Of a stretch of 64,000 nt of DNA, positions 11,046 to 20,522 are shown piece after piece. A model generated the notes under the pieces. The model had not been told where the DNA came from and did not search any database. It saw only the letters and a list, made by a program, of their open reading frames with translations. Origin of the DNA: Romanomermis culicivorax (Eukaryota > Nematoda > Enoplea > Mermithida > Mermithidae); contig CAWUHX010000028.1 in assembly GCA_963922205.1 (NCBI GenBank), forward strand, positions 496,001-560,000, written 5' to 3'. A program made the translations under genes and the position numbers. The stretch's first letter is position 1; every line of letters starts with the position of its first letter.

Positions 11046-11530
11046 TTTCCTTCTGCGACTTTCGGCTTCCCTCTTATTGTCCTCTGTGGCCGCATTCCCG
11101 ATGATGTCAAATAAGGCTTCTATGGTTCCTTTCAATTTGGCTAATTGCATTTCCAATTCTGGATTGGACATCTCGGGAGCTCTTTCTGGCTGCTGGAGTC
11201 ACTCCTGATCTTGTTGGATTCTTTCTAACTGTTGCCATTCAGTTTTGGGGTCCACTTCATTCAAATTTGGTCGAATTTCGGGTGTAACAACGTCCTGTTT
11301 CAGTCCTGCCCATTCAACCCTGGGTGGTAACCTTTAATCCAGGGGCCTCACAACAGAGCCCTCGAAATCTCCTATGAGAGAAAGGTATCCCCTGCAGGAT
11401 AGACTGACTTGCAGGATCCCTAAATGGTTCTCATGTGCTTGCTGCCAGCAAGCCACCTGGGCCTCTGACCCTTCGCTCCAGTCACAAATGTCATATCTAA
11501 ATAAATCGAATATTAAAATAAATAAGATGA
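11046..11530 (-). pseudogene. Antisense LTR-gag chimera of the exonuclease retrotransposon family
   Basis: On the minus strand, 11530-11332 matches about the first half of the second-subfamily LTR at 26.9-27.3 kb (shared TTCGATTTATTTAGATA, AGAGGCCCA, TTTAGGGAT, GAGGGCTCTGTTGTGAGG, GATTAAAG). From 11331 to 11046 it matches gag of element 1 (13.99-14.28 kb), with coding blocks such as [20 protein letters not shown] and LKGTIEALFDII. The gag leader and gag start are missing. The joint falls exactly at the AAAGGT word that is a GTAAGT donor in the LTR. This could be a retrocopied spliced RNA or a microhomology deletion. Confidence 0.8.
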
Positions 11531-11589
11531 AATATTAAAAAGAAAGTGGGTACACCACTAATATTTTTATGTAAATTAATATTAGATTG

Positions 11590-11795
11590 CTGAGTAAAGG
11601 TTTTACTGGACGCCAGCATAAACTTGATCAAAAAACATAATAAATCTGACAATGATTAATCACTATCATTTTAGTCTTTCTGTGGCCCTCCACTTCTATG
11701 CAAATGTCTGCGCCACTGACTGTCCAATTTGTGGATTTGCATGTCAATTTCCCATCGCAGCTTACCAGCAACAGGGTGCCCAACAAGTATATTCA
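11590..11795 (-). repeat. Repeat family B, copy 1 (reverse orientation)
   Basis: Reverse complement of the unit seen at 12715-12915 and 12975-13195. Shared words are GGGTGCCCAACA, CCACTTCTATGCAAATGTCTGCGCCACTG and GACGCCAGCATAAAC. The forward copies hold a short open segment ending [10 protein letters not shown] or [10 protein letters not shown], so part of the repeat may once have been coding. The type is not recognised. Confidence 0.75.
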
Positions 11796-12010
11796 TGCCA
11801 CATATCCAGATTTTGATCCAGATCAATATTTTTGATCTGGGTCAGATTTTTTTCAATTTTTCACCCAGATCAACATTTTTCGAATTTTTTTGTAGTTATG
11901 ACTTTTTTCACTTCATTGATTCAGATTTTGAACAAGATCTAATTTTAACCTGGATCAAGTATTTTTTCCAATTTGTCACCTGTATCAAAATTTCTCGAAT
12001 TTATTCGTCA
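11795..12010. repeat. Degenerate GATCTGG/CCAGATC repeats
   Basis: Words of the type TTGATCCAGATCAA, GATCTGGGTCAGA and CACCCAGATCAACA recur about every 20-40 bases. The same palindromic word forms a tidy array at 27330-27430. The two tracts lie on either side of element 1. Confidence 0.65.
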
Positions 12011-12714
12011 TCATGAGTATTTCATACTTTGATTGAAAAAAATTTAAAAACAATAGTCCAGCCAAGATTGTTCCTCATATCGAGTATTTGCATTGGTGTG
12101 GTTCAACTACAGAATAACTGATATAATGTCCTACTCTTTGACAATGTAATTCATGTTTGGTATATGTATCTGCTGCAATTCATTGAAACATTATCTCTAT
12201 GGGTTGGAACAAAAATTTAGCATGTCTTTTTAGTATGATCCAATCCGTCTGATCCTACATTATCCATTTACTATTCATGAATTATTTTTATTTCAAATCC
12301 TACCTGGACTCACTGTAATCTGTTGAAAACAGTTACAAAACATATTTCTATTATTATTAAAGGTTTTACAAAAACAGTAGTCAGCCAAAAATAAAGCATT
12401 TGATTGCTGCAAGTGTTTAGCATGTCTTTTTAGTTTGTCCATTGATCCAACATGATCTGGTCACCTTGAAAAACTTGTAAAAGAATTTTGACAAAGAAAA
12501 TTTTGTAAAATGCCATGAAGTGAATTTAATAATCCTGAATAACATTGATACAATGTTGATTATCTGATAGAACAGTAGTTAAGCCTTCGATGTTGTGCTC
12601 CCTTTTAGTTATGGGATTCTTATTTGGTTTGTTTAATTCATAATGAAGTCTATTGTGCATGTGTACATAAAGAAGAGAAAAGCATTCAAACATCATATCC
12701 ACAGGGTGACAGAA

Positions 12715-12915
12715 AGTAAATGTGTTGGACACCCTATTGATGGCAAGCTGCAACAGGAAATCGACAATGAATTGGACGACCAGTGGCCAAGACATTTGTA
12801 TAGAAGTGGAGTGCCACAGAAAGACCAAAAATGATAATGATTGATCATTGTTGTATATTTTAATTATATTTTTGGTAAACATAAGCTGGCGTCTATTAAA
12901 CCCTTTACCCAGCAA
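12715..12915 (+). repeat. Repeat family B, copy 2
   Basis: Begins near GTGTTGGACACCCTATTGAT and includes AGACATTTGTATAGAAGTGGAG. It matches the adjacent copy at 12975-13195 and the inverted copy at 11.6 kb. A short ORF ends [11 protein letters not shown]. Between the two forward copies (12916-12974) is an AT-rich palindromic spacer with repeated TTTACATTAAAATAT words. Confidence 0.75.
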
Positions 12916-12974
12916 ACTTGTTTTAATTTACATTAAAATATTTTAATGTAAATTATAATAAAAAATATAATTTA

Positions 12975-13195
12975 CATTAAAATATGTTGGGCACCCTGTT
13001 GATGGCAAATTGCGTGGGGAAATCGCCATGCAAATCGAAGAAATGGGTGACCAGCGGCGCAGACATTTGCATAGAAGTGGAGCCCCAAAGAAAGACCAAA
13101 AAGATATAGTGAAATCATTCTTTCACTTTATTACGATTTTTATAATATTCTTGTTATATTTTTGCTGGCATCCAGTAAACAATTCCCAGCTGTAT
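12975..13195 (+). repeat. Repeat family B, copy 3
   Basis: Begins near TATGTTGGGCACCCTGTTGA and shares AGACATTTGCATAGAAGTGG and TGCTGGCATCCAGTAAAC with the other copies. It ends about 10 bases before the 5' LTR of element 1, so it is part of the pre-insertion flank. Confidence 0.75.
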
Positions 13196-13380
13196 TGTTA
13201 TTTATTTGCATAAATATAATAGTGCTTTATCCACATTTTTTATTATTTTTGTCGAAAATATTGTTTAACATATTCGTTTATTATTTAGGATTTATCGATC
13301 GTCGAAGGCAGAGAGCCAAAAGCCCAGGCGCCAGCTTGCAGTCAGCAAGCCTTGGGAAACCCACTAAGGGTTATACTCAA

Positions 13381-13386
13381 GTAAGT
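13381..13386 (+). promoter_or_regulatory. Conserved splice-donor-like site in the LTR
   Basis: CAA|GTAAGT followed by TTATCC and TGAGGGGAT. The second-subfamily LTR has CAA|GTGAGT followed by CTATCC and TGAGGGGAT at 27093. The antisense LTR fragment has a decayed GTCAGT at the same place. Lying upstream of gag, it is placed to act as a major donor for subgenomic RNAs. This role is inferred from conservation and position. Confidence 0.5.
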
Positions 13387-13563
13387 TTATCCCTGAGGGG
13401 ATTCCTTGTCTCAGCTAGGAGACTGCGGAGCTCTTTAGTGAGGCCCCACATTTAAGTTTGAAGTATCTTTGTTGTTGTAGGTCTGGGGAACCGGATTGTT
13501 GCACTATCATCGAGGCTTAGCCAAGAGATTAGTTCTAACAGGTCAGTTCAGACCAGAAGCCTC

Positions 13564-13594
13564 AATCTTTTCTTACGCCTCTTAAGAAAAGACC
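13564..13594 (+). other. Conserved hairpin near the LTR 3' end
   Basis: TCTTTTCTTA pairs with TAAGAAAAGA across a short loop. In the second-subfamily LTR (27280-27304) the arms are TCTTTTCTTA and TAAGGAAAGA, which keeps the stem with a wobble. It may act in RNA 3'-end formation or packaging, but that is inference. Confidence 0.5.
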
Positions 13595-13603
13595 TGCACA
13601 ACA

Positions 13604-13699
13604 AGTGGTGGCTTTTAACTCCTCACCACGGAACTTCGTAGTCAGACTAGGAGAAAAGAAAATCCTCCAGGTTTCTACAGAAAGTTAGCAGGATTTAAA
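13604..13699 (+). other. Gag leader with putative primer-binding site
   Basis: The first bases after the LTR are AGTGGTGGCTTTTAACTCC. The TGGTGGC part could pair with the CCA end of a tRNA, two bases from the LTR, as in other Ty3/gypsy elements. I cannot name the tRNA. GTGGTG and CACCAC (13604-13629) also form a short inverted repeat. The leader runs to the gag ATG at 13700. Confidence 0.4.
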
Positions 13700-14530
13700 A
13701 TGCCTAACAAAAGGATACCGAGAGGTAATACTTTAAATAGATCACCACCCAGAGTGGCCAGTGCTGGGAATCTAGTAAATTTGGGAAACCGAGATCAGCA
13801 ACGGCATGCTGCTCCGGACCCAGTGATCCCGGATCAAACTCCCCGGAGGGTTCAACTATTGCAACAAAATGCAATGCATTTTACGCCGCAGGACCCAGGC
13901 GTACCGATTGACCGCCCACCAGCAATTGCCATCGATCCGCAAGAGGCAGGCCCGGCAAATCCGAACCCAGACGCCGATGGACCGCCGCCGCGAAATTTAA
14001 AAAGGTCACCGCCAAAGGTCGAATTAGCAGGACCAAAGAGGGATGTAATTACGCCCGAATTTCGAATGAATTTGGAAGAAAGGGACCCCGAAATCGATCG
14101 ACGATTAGAGAGGATCCCCCAGGAGCAAGAGCGATTCCGGCCGCAGGAAAGAGCTCTCGAAATGTCCACACAGGAGTTGGTGATGCAGCTACGCGAATTG
14201 AAAGGGACCGTCGAAGCTTTATTTGACATCATCGTGAATGCCGCCACAGAGGACAATAAAAGGGAAGCCGACAGTCGCCGACAGGAGCCGGATAGACAGG
14301 TTAGACCATGTAATAGGGGTGCAGAAAGAGACAACCGTCTCGCTGCTGAAATGAATGCAGGCGCAGGGCCTAGCAATAGGCCTGAAGTTGATGAAGGGCA
14401 AAGGCTTAACTTTGAGCCCAAAGGTTGGAGAAGTCCAGCGAGAGATTTTGGATTCGAGGGAGCTGAGCAATCGACAGACTTCAGGAATCCAAATCAGATA
14501 GCTTCACAGCATCCAACTTTAACATGGTAG
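13700..14530 (+). CDS. gag: Gag, N-terminal part (element 1)
   Basis: An ORF of 276 codons from an ATG 96 bases after the LTR. It is rich in proline, arginine and asparagine, with low-complexity charged stretches and a likely coiled or helical block around residues 130-180 ([20 protein letters not shown]). It ends at a TAG, and the reading frame then changes into the capsid part. Matching gag sequence in the antisense fragment at 11.0-11.3 kb shows this is a real protein of the family. The frame change is probably decay, because the next segment continues without its own clear start. Confidence 0.8.
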   Translation: MPNKRIPRGNTLNRSPPRVASAGNLVNLGNRDQQRHAAPDPVIPDQTPRRVQLLQQNAMHFTPQDPGVPIDRPPAIAIDPQEAGPANPNPDADGPPPRNLKRSPPKVELAGPKRDVITPEFRMNLEERDPEIDRRLERIPQEQERFRPQERALEMSTQELVMQLRELKGTVEALFDIIVNAATEDNKREADSRRQEPDRQVRPCNRGAERDNRLAAEMNAGAGPSNRPEVDEGQRLNFEPKGWRSPARDFGFEGAEQSTDFRNPNQIASQHPTLTW

Positions 14531-15326
14531 AGGAAATATAGTTGATCCAAATACCCTTAGACCAGATCAACTGGCATCTTTCCCATATTTGGATTATAGG
14601 TTTGACAAAGACAATATGCCATCATATCAAGGAGGTGTACCACCTCAACGAGATCCGAATAGAGTTATGCTGCAATCTCTCAACTCTGATATTGATCCAG
14701 TGTTAACAGCAGCTTATGATCAGAGGGAAATGCCAACAAATAATTTGGCACAGGAGATTGTAATTAGGAATATCGTTAAAGGTGTGTTACCCAAACTTTT
14801 GGATGAGGGTATGGTAAATCAGCAGGTGCTTAGCTTCTTAACAGCACTTGAAGAGGAATTGGGTAGGGATACGCCCGAATCAGCTAAGTATGAAGCACTG
14901 CTGAGGCTTTCTAAGGGTAGACGGAAGGCTGTTGCAGGAGACAACATGACCTATAGGGAGGCCAGGAGAGCCATCATAAATGTCTTTGCACCTGAGTGTA
15001 ACCTGGAAATGTTAACCGGGGAGTTGTTTGAGATCCAACAAAGACCCAATGAACAGGCTGTAGAGTTTCTAAAAAGGGTCAGTATACTAGTGGAACTAGT
15101 AAAGGGTGATTTAGACTATCAGTCAAAACAGAGACTGATTATTGACACCTTTATATATAAGAGTGACCCCACGTTTCAGTCTGAACTGAAAAATTTGAAA
15201 CATACCTTTAGAACTTGGTATGATTTAGCAGTTGAAGTTCATGACATTGAACTTGGTACAGAAATGCCTTTCAGAGATGTGGACCCAAGGGTACACAGCA
15301 GGATCCTATTGTTATTAATGAAGTAG
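14531..15326 (+). CDS. gag: Gag, capsid-like part (element 1)
   Basis: Reading continues in another frame, with the first ATG-like start at 14589 and a stop at 15326. The middle, from about residue 50, has the helical pattern of a Ty3/gypsy capsid, with QRPNEQAVEFLKRVSILVEL and YREARRAIINVFAP. That is the usual retrotransposon gag block. A second frame change near 15300 leads into the nucleocapsid part, whose first residues are already encoded upstream of its ATG (DPIVINEVGMPSVHDPE). This shows the two were once one ORF. Confidence 0.8.
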
Positions 15327-15328
15327 GT

Positions 15329-16300
15329 ATGCCTAGTGTACATGATCCTGAAATTGCTGTAGTTGCTAGAAATCAGTCAGAGGGATACCAACAAGGCCAG
15401 AGACAAAGGTTTCGGCAACCATATCAAACTGTAGGTAATCAGGTACAGGCCCAAACCCAGAGGTCAAGGAGTGATTCTCCTGAAATAGAAGAGATTCCAG
15501 TTCAGGAAGCCCCTAGGGCTCAGACCGAAAAAGGTAAGAAAGAATCTCTTCTGTTGAAAATCTCTAAAGAGATGGTACAACTGGTCGAAAGGTTCGACCA
15601 GCTCCAGCAAAAGGTTGATAACAGGCAAATAGAAAATCAGTTTGATGTGGCCATACCTGGCACCAGCCAGGGAGGTCAAGTTTCCCGAGATCCGACAAAG
15701 CCATGGTGTGAGTTCCATAAGAACATAACACATAATACTGCAGACTGCAGGACATTGAGAGTATTGTCGGAGCGCAGGAGCAGAGGCAGAGCCAGCTTCC
15801 CTAGCTTCAACAGGGGAGGCTTCAACAATTTTGCTAGAGGTAACTATAGAGGTAGAGGAGGTTACCCGAATGCCAATTTTAATAGTAGAGGCAGAGGTGC
15901 GTATAATATAGGCTATTCAGGTTATCAGGATAGCCATGAGAGTTACTTGCAGAATTCCAACTATAACGAGTTTCTGGAATTCAAAAGGCAAAAGAAGCTG
16001 CAAAAGCAGTTCCAACAGATGCAGCAATTCCAACAGCAAGCTGCATTACAGCAACCTCAGCCACCTCAGGCTACTACGGGTCCGACTCAGACTCTTCAAC
16101 AGGGTCAATTCACAAATCAGCCGCCCCAGAAGGATTATTTGAGTGTAATGGTTGCAGGGCAATCACAAATGAATCCTTTGGGTGAAGTAAATCAGAGAGT
16201 GAACTGCCCAAATGTTGTATTAGGTAGCATTGTCCAAATGAACACAATTGCGCCACAATGTGTAGTACCATCGGTACAAGTAGTAAAGAGGGGCACACCA
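15329..16300 (+). CDS. gag: Gag, nucleocapsid-like part with C-x-H-C box and RG repeats (element 1)
   Basis: The 3' part of gag. A zinc-knuckle-like WCEFHKNITHNTADC box lies near residues 127-141. It is followed by an arginine-glycine tract (RGGFNNFARGNYRGRGGY, near residues 167-184) and then glutamine-rich sequence. The box is the variant often seen in gypsy gag, and the RG tract should bind nucleic acid. The same ORF continues without a stop into the protease. Confidence 0.85.
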
Positions 16301-16317
16301 GCTAGTCCTCAGGAACA

Positions 16318-16698
16318 ACATTTGCTGGATACGTACCCCCAAACAGCCCCATTCTATATTGAGGTTGTTATAGGAGGCCGTAAGACACTGGCTTTAATTG
16401 ACACAGGAGCTCAGTGTACTGTTATGTCGGCTAAGTTTCTGAAAGAAACTTTGGGCCCGGATTACACTGAATATCCGAGGATATTAAATGTTACTCTAGC
16501 CAACGGTAAGACAGTCCAAGCCCATGGGTATATCCAATTTAGGATAGATACATTGTGTGGACAGTTCCCATAAAAGCAATTGTAATTCCTGAAGCAGGTG
16601 AAAAGGTAATAGTAGGAACAGACTTTTTGGCTCATCCTCAGGTAGGAGCCATAATAGATTTCAGGAATAGGACGATGATGCTCAACAACCGTCAGCAA
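16318..16698 (+). CDS. Aspartic protease (element 1)
   Basis: The end of the gag ORF reads ALIDTGAQCTVMS, the DTG active site of a retropepsin, at about 16392-16430. The stop at 16573 is overlapped by the next ORF, which continues the protease fold in the -1 frame (VIVGTDFLAHPQVGAIIDF at 16606). The overlap of about 18 bases could be a programmed frameshift between gag and pol or a decay indel. The related element 2 lacks the upstream half, so it cannot decide this. Confidence 0.85.
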
Positions 16699-17967
16699 TG
16701 GATATACGTGACGCTAGACCAGCCCCAAACGAATTGTGGAGAGGTCATGACCACGAGCGCCACGGAATCCACGACGAGCTCTGCCGACCAATATCAGCCA
16801 AAGAGTTGCCTGCTAAAGGTTTCCGTGCCAGTGGTGAGTGTGAATCCCATCTACTTACCAAGTCGTACTGATATACTTCTGAAAGCAAAGCTTTGGGATA
16901 AGGTAGGCAAAAATCGCCTTAATGGAATCATAATCGAGTCTGAAGAAAATGAAGAAAGGTTCCACATAGATAGTACCATAGTAGATGGTACAAAAGATGA
17001 TTTTGTAGTTATGGTATCCAACAACACAGGATCAGGATGCCATTTGAAAAGAAATCAAATAATTGGCCATACTAATTCAGTGTTGTGTGATACCGATATC
17101 CTAGATCAGCTGAAGGGGAAGATAGATGAGGATTTGGAGAAGCAGCAAACCTGTGCAATTCAAGCTAGACCTGATTCGACTCAATCGTATGAGAAAGAAT
17201 TCAAGGAAGCTTTGTACAATATGCTGGCTAAATCCAACATACCATCAGAACAATTGGAACAAGCTTTACGATGTCTCACAAAATATAGAGACGTGTTCAG
17301 TTTGCCCAATGATCCTCCAACTACTACACCCTATTTGACCTGTAAAATAAATACAGGGGATGCAGCACCTGTGGCAAAAAGGTACCACAGGACTGCCATA
17401 AATTTACGGCCACATGTTCGTGAGCATGTCCAAGATTTGCTCAAAAAGGGTGTAATTGAGCCATCAAAGTTGCCTTGGGCAGCTCCGTTATTCCTTGTAG
17501 GTAAAAAGGATGGTACCAAGCAACCAGTAGTGGACTTTAGGGGTATAAATGATGTTACTAAGGATGATAAGTATCCCATTCCTAGAATGGATGACTATCT
17601 AGACTGTTTAGGTAAAGCAAAGTTTTATACCACCTTAGATCTCAAGTCAAGGTATTGGCAAGTGCCAATGGATGAAGAAAGCAAGGAGAAAACTGCTTTC
17701 ATATGCCAAGAAGGGCTGTATCAATTTAAAGGCATGCCCTTTGGCCTAAAAAATGCGCCAGCAGGGTTCCAGCACATGATGCAAAGAGTTTTGCATCCAT
17801 ATGTATGGAAAATCTGTCTAGTATATATAGACGATATAATAGTGTTCGCAAATACGTTTGAGGAATATTTAGTTAATTTAGAGCTAGTCCTGCAAGCACT
17901 AAGAAAGGCTCATTTGACCTTGAAGCTGGAGAAGTGTGAATTCCTGCCGGAGAGAGTCCATTTTTAA
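16555..17967 (+). CDS. pol: Pol: protease end, linker and reverse transcriptase (element 1)
   Basis: An open frame from a GTG-type codon at 16555, with no ATG needed if entered by frameshift. After the protease end and a linker of about 200 residues comes reverse transcriptase from about residue 262. It has KRYHRTAINLRPHVREHVQD, then WAAPLFLVGKKDG, VVDFRGIN, LDLKSRYWQ with the first catalytic aspartate near residue 362, and the YIDD box near residues 424-427. The order and wording are those of Ty3/gypsy RT. The frame is ended by a TAA at 17965 where element 2 has a leucine codon (HFLGHIL context). Reading then goes on in the same frame into the connection domain. Confidence 0.92.
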   Translation: MWTVPIKAIVIPEAGEKVIVGTDFLAHPQVGAIIDFRNRTMMLNNRQQWIYVTLDQPQTNCGEVMTTSATESTTSSADQYQPKSCLLKVSVPVVSVNPIYLPSRTDILLKAKLWDKVGKNRLNGIIIESEENEERFHIDSTIVDGTKDDFVVMVSNNTGSGCHLKRNQIIGHTNSVLCDTDILDQLKGKIDEDLEKQQTCAIQARPDSTQSYEKEFKEALYNMLAKSNIPSEQLEQALRCLTKYRDVFSLPNDPPTTTPYLTCKINTGDAAPVAKRYHRTAINLRPHVREHVQDLLKKGVIEPSKLPWAAPLFLVGKKDGTKQPVVDFRGINDVTKDDKYPIPRMDDYLDCLGKAKFYTTLDLKSRYWQVPMDEESKEKTAFICQEGLYQFKGMPFGLKNAPAGFQHMMQRVLHPYVWKICLVYIDDIIVFANTFEEYLVNLELVLQALRKAHLTLKLEKCEFLPERVHF

Positions 17968-18690
17968 GGACATATCTTAAATTCGGATGGAGTTTCGCCA
18001 GATCCCAAAAAGGTCGAAGCTATTAATGATTTCCCATTCCCAGAGTCTAAACGTAAACTGCAAAGGTTTTTAAGAATGTTGCAGTGGTGTAAAAAGTTCA
18101 TACCAGGGTTAGCTAAACATGGGGAACCATTGTATAAATTAACTGGGAAGAACAGTGTTTGGGAAATCACGGAGTTTCACCATCAGGCTTTTAGGAGCCT
18201 AAAAGAAGCACTATTGTCAGTGCCTTTTCTAAGGTATCTGGTTTTGGACGGGTCTGCTGACTTTGTCCTTCAGACAGAAGCCAGTGAAATGGCACTAGGA
18301 GCAGTTCTCTACCAAGAGACCAAGTCGGACCGCTGGGTAATTGCTTATCATAGCAGAATTTTAAAAGCGGATGAGAAGGAGTGGTCAGCCACAGAAAGGG
18401 AGTGCTTGGCAATAGTGTATGGTTTAAAGTTATACAAGCACTACCTAGTAGGTCATAAGGTGATCATAAGAACTGATAACAAACCGTTGTTGTCAATGAA
18501 GGTCAATGCCATGACCAATGGTAAGTTGAAGAGATGGTACTCGTTCATCTCTCAGTTCAACCATAAACAAGAGTATGTGCCTGTGGAAAACAAAATGCCA
18601 GCAGACTTTTTGTCTAGGATGAACAAACCAGAGGATCAAGCCGAAAAGATACCACCAAAATGGGAACACATGTTCTCAGAGGATAAATGA
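17968..18690 (+). CDS. pol: Pol: RT connection and RNase H (element 1)
   Basis: The same frame as the RT after one stop. The start of this part (GHILNSDGVSPDPKKVEAI) is the usual RT thumb region. RNase H follows, with VLQTEASEMALGAVLYQ, SATERECLAIVYGLKLYKHY and RTDNKPLL. The first catalytic residue, usually the D of TDAS, is E here (TEAS, codon at 18277), while element 2 keeps TDAS. Ty3/gypsy RNase H with this loss would be expected to be impaired. The frame stops at a TGA at 18688 and continues in frame towards the integrase. Confidence 0.9.
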   Translation, partial: GHILNSDGVSPDPKKVEAINDFPFPESKRKLQRFLRMLQWCKKFIPGLAKHGEPLYKLTGKNSVWEITEFHHQAFRSLKEALLSVPFLRYLVLDGSADFVLQTEASEMALGAVLYQETKSDRWVIAYHSRILKADEKEWSATERECLAIVYGLKLYKHYLVGHKVIIRTDNKPLLSMKVNAMTNGKLKRWYSFISQFNHKQEYVPVENKMPADFLSRMNKPEDQAEKIPPKWEHMFSEDK

Positions 18691-19611
18691 GAGTCTGAAA
18701 ATCTGAAAGATCTTGAGGCACAGCTAATTGAGAAAAAGCATCTCAATTTGGTAAAGAGATTCAGAATTCTGACAGATCGGAATCCTGAAGACGGTACTCC
18801 GTTATATCCGGAGCCAAAAGGTAAGAATAATCAGAGGACTGAAATAAGTCCGAGATTCACCCAGATATATCCAGAAGATTCTGAAGGTGATCCAGAATCA
18901 AACTCGCCTGCAGACTTGGTAAATGCGGTAACTACAAGGAGCATGGCGAAAGAAGCGGAGAAGAGTAATCAGGCTCAGATCCAGGCTGATGGCACTCAGG
19001 TCAACGAAAAGGTAAGTAGGGAAAACCAGGACAAAGGTAAGGAAAAAAGAGTAACCTGGTTATACCCAGAGAAAGAACAGGAGTTTACTTTGGCAGACCC
19101 CAAAGAAGATGAATTACCAAAAGGGTTAATTAGAGATGATCTCATGGCCCTCTTGCAGAGAAAAGATGAGGTATTACGACCATACTGTGATAGATTGGGT
19201 CCAAATGGGACAACCAAGTATCACAGTGGATTTTATATCCAGAATGAAGTGTTATACCGCGAAGCCAGACAGGGATCGGATGATCAGGTGGTTGTCCCAT
19301 CCTGCCTTAAGGACAATACTTTGCACCAGTACCACGGTGCCGTAATGATGACTCATCAGGGGTTCAAAAGGACCCTTGCAATGATTAAAAAACGGTTCTG
19401 GTGGCCTGGAATTGAGAAGGATGTCAGGCACTGGATAAAATTTTGTCCAGTATGTCAAATGGCTAATCAGGGAAACACGGAAATTCCACCACTGATACCA
19501 ATTATTCCACAAGGTCCCTTTGATATAGTATCAGTGGATATCGTGAGTATTTCTCCACTTAGTGAGAAGAGACCATATGTCATAGTTTTTCAAGACTATT
19601 TTACAAAGTAA
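18691..19611 (+). CDS. pol: Pol: spacer and integrase N-terminal half (element 1)
   Basis: In frame after a TGA. The first half is a charged spacer. From about 19315 comes the HHCC zinc domain (LHQYHGAVMMTHQGFKRTLA ... FCPVCQMAN), followed by the integrase core start with the first catalytic aspartate in VSVDIVSI (codon 19537). The stop at 19611 follows FQDYFTK and is caused by an extra TAAAG. In element 2 the same tryptophan codon is a stop without an insertion. Reading continues in another frame. Confidence 0.9.
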   Translation, partial: ESENLKDLEAQLIEKKHLNLVKRFRILTDRNPEDGTPLYPEPKGKNNQRTEISPRFTQIYPEDSEGDPESNSPADLVNAVTTRSMAKEAEKSNQAQIQADGTQVNEKVSRENQDKGKEKRVTWLYPEKEQEFTLADPKEDELPKGLIRDDLMALLQRKDEVLRPYCDRLGPNGTTKYHSGFYIQNEVLYREARQGSDDQVVVPSCLKDNTLHQYHGAVMMTHQGFKRTLAMIKKRFWWPGIEKDVRHWIKFCPVCQMANQGNTEIPPLIPIIPQGPFDIVSVDIVSISPLSEKRPYVIVFQDYFTK

Positions 19612-19613
19612 AG

Positions 19614-20522
19614 TGGGTTGAAGCTGAACTGGTCCCGGATCAGTCAGCTAGCACCGTTGTAGACAGGTTTCTACAATCAGTTGTATTCAGACACGGGACT
19701 CCACAGAGATTACTCAGTGATAGAGGAGGTTGTTTTACCTCAGATCTAATGAAAGAGATCTGCAAGTTATTGGAGTGTCAAAAGATTTATATGACAGCCT
19801 ACCATCCATAAGGAAATGGTATGGTAGAAAGGTTTACTCAGACACTCATTAAGCAGCTCAGAAAGGTGGCCATTGAGGAAAAAGATAATTGGCTAAGATA
19901 CTTGAGAGCCGTGGTGTTTGCTTATAATGCCACACCACATGCAGCAACAGGGCAATCCCCATTTTCATTGTTCAGAGGTCACGAGGCAACCTTCGGGTTA
20001 AACTCATCGAAAGCATATGATATTGTAATGCCGGACAGCAATGCAGAGGCATACAAATTTGTGTTGACCAATCATTTAGTCAACCTTTACGAGGATATAA
20101 CTAAAAATATCCAGAGTGCTGCCCAAAAATCGAAGAAATACTTCGATAAAAAGTCCAAACAGAATGGGTTCAAAGAAAAGGACTGGGTTCTGCTCAAAGT
20201 AGATAAGCAGAAAAAATTAGGACTACCATGGTCCGGTCCGTTCATAATTACGGACATTTAGCGAGAAGCAGAGAATGTTGTCACCATTGTAGATTGGGAC
20301 AACCTGCTAAATCGCCAAATTGTTTCAATCAGCAGGTTGAAACATTTTTGTTACAAGACCACTAGGGTCTTGCCACAAATAGCGCGAGCCAATCAGGACG
20401 CGCCACGTGACGAAAACATGTCACTTTCCAATATGGTACAAACAGTTACGACTGGAGCGCCAAACCAAATGAAATCATTTGGAAATTCGCCCAAGGCGAA
20501 TCTATGCGCGATCTTGCCCTGA
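19614..20522 (+). CDS. pol: Pol: integrase catalytic core and C-terminal domain (element 1)
   Basis: Frame-shifted continuation of the integrase. It has the second aspartate in LLSDRGGCF (codon 19719) and the glutamate in GMVERF (codon 19827), which completes the DDE triad, with KDWVLLKVDKQKKLGLPWSG as the C-terminal domain. In-frame stops at 19808 (a glutamine codon in AYHP-GNGMVERF) and 20259 interrupt it. After 20259 the same frame runs through VSISRLKHFCYKTTR to a final stop at 20520, probably the true pol end. Integrase inserts the cDNA into the genome. Confidence 0.9.

Larger units (their letters stand above)
13207..13603 (+). repeat. 5' LTR of element 1
   Basis: Starts TGCATAAATATAATAGTG and ends CTGCACAACA, and matches the 3' LTR over the full length. 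Inside are a GTAAGT donor-like site after ACTCAA (13381) and an acceptor-like TTGTTGTTGTAG near 13470. Near the end is an inverted repeat TCTTTTCTTA...TAAGAAAAGA. The sequence upstream of 13207 does not match that upstream of the 3' LTR, which fixes the left border. Confidence 0.92.

Noticed and set aside
13852-14470. Open frames on the minus strand opposite gag.
   Set aside because: They are shadows of the GC-richer gag sequence. The plus-strand protein is supported by the related fragment at 11.0-11.3 kb.
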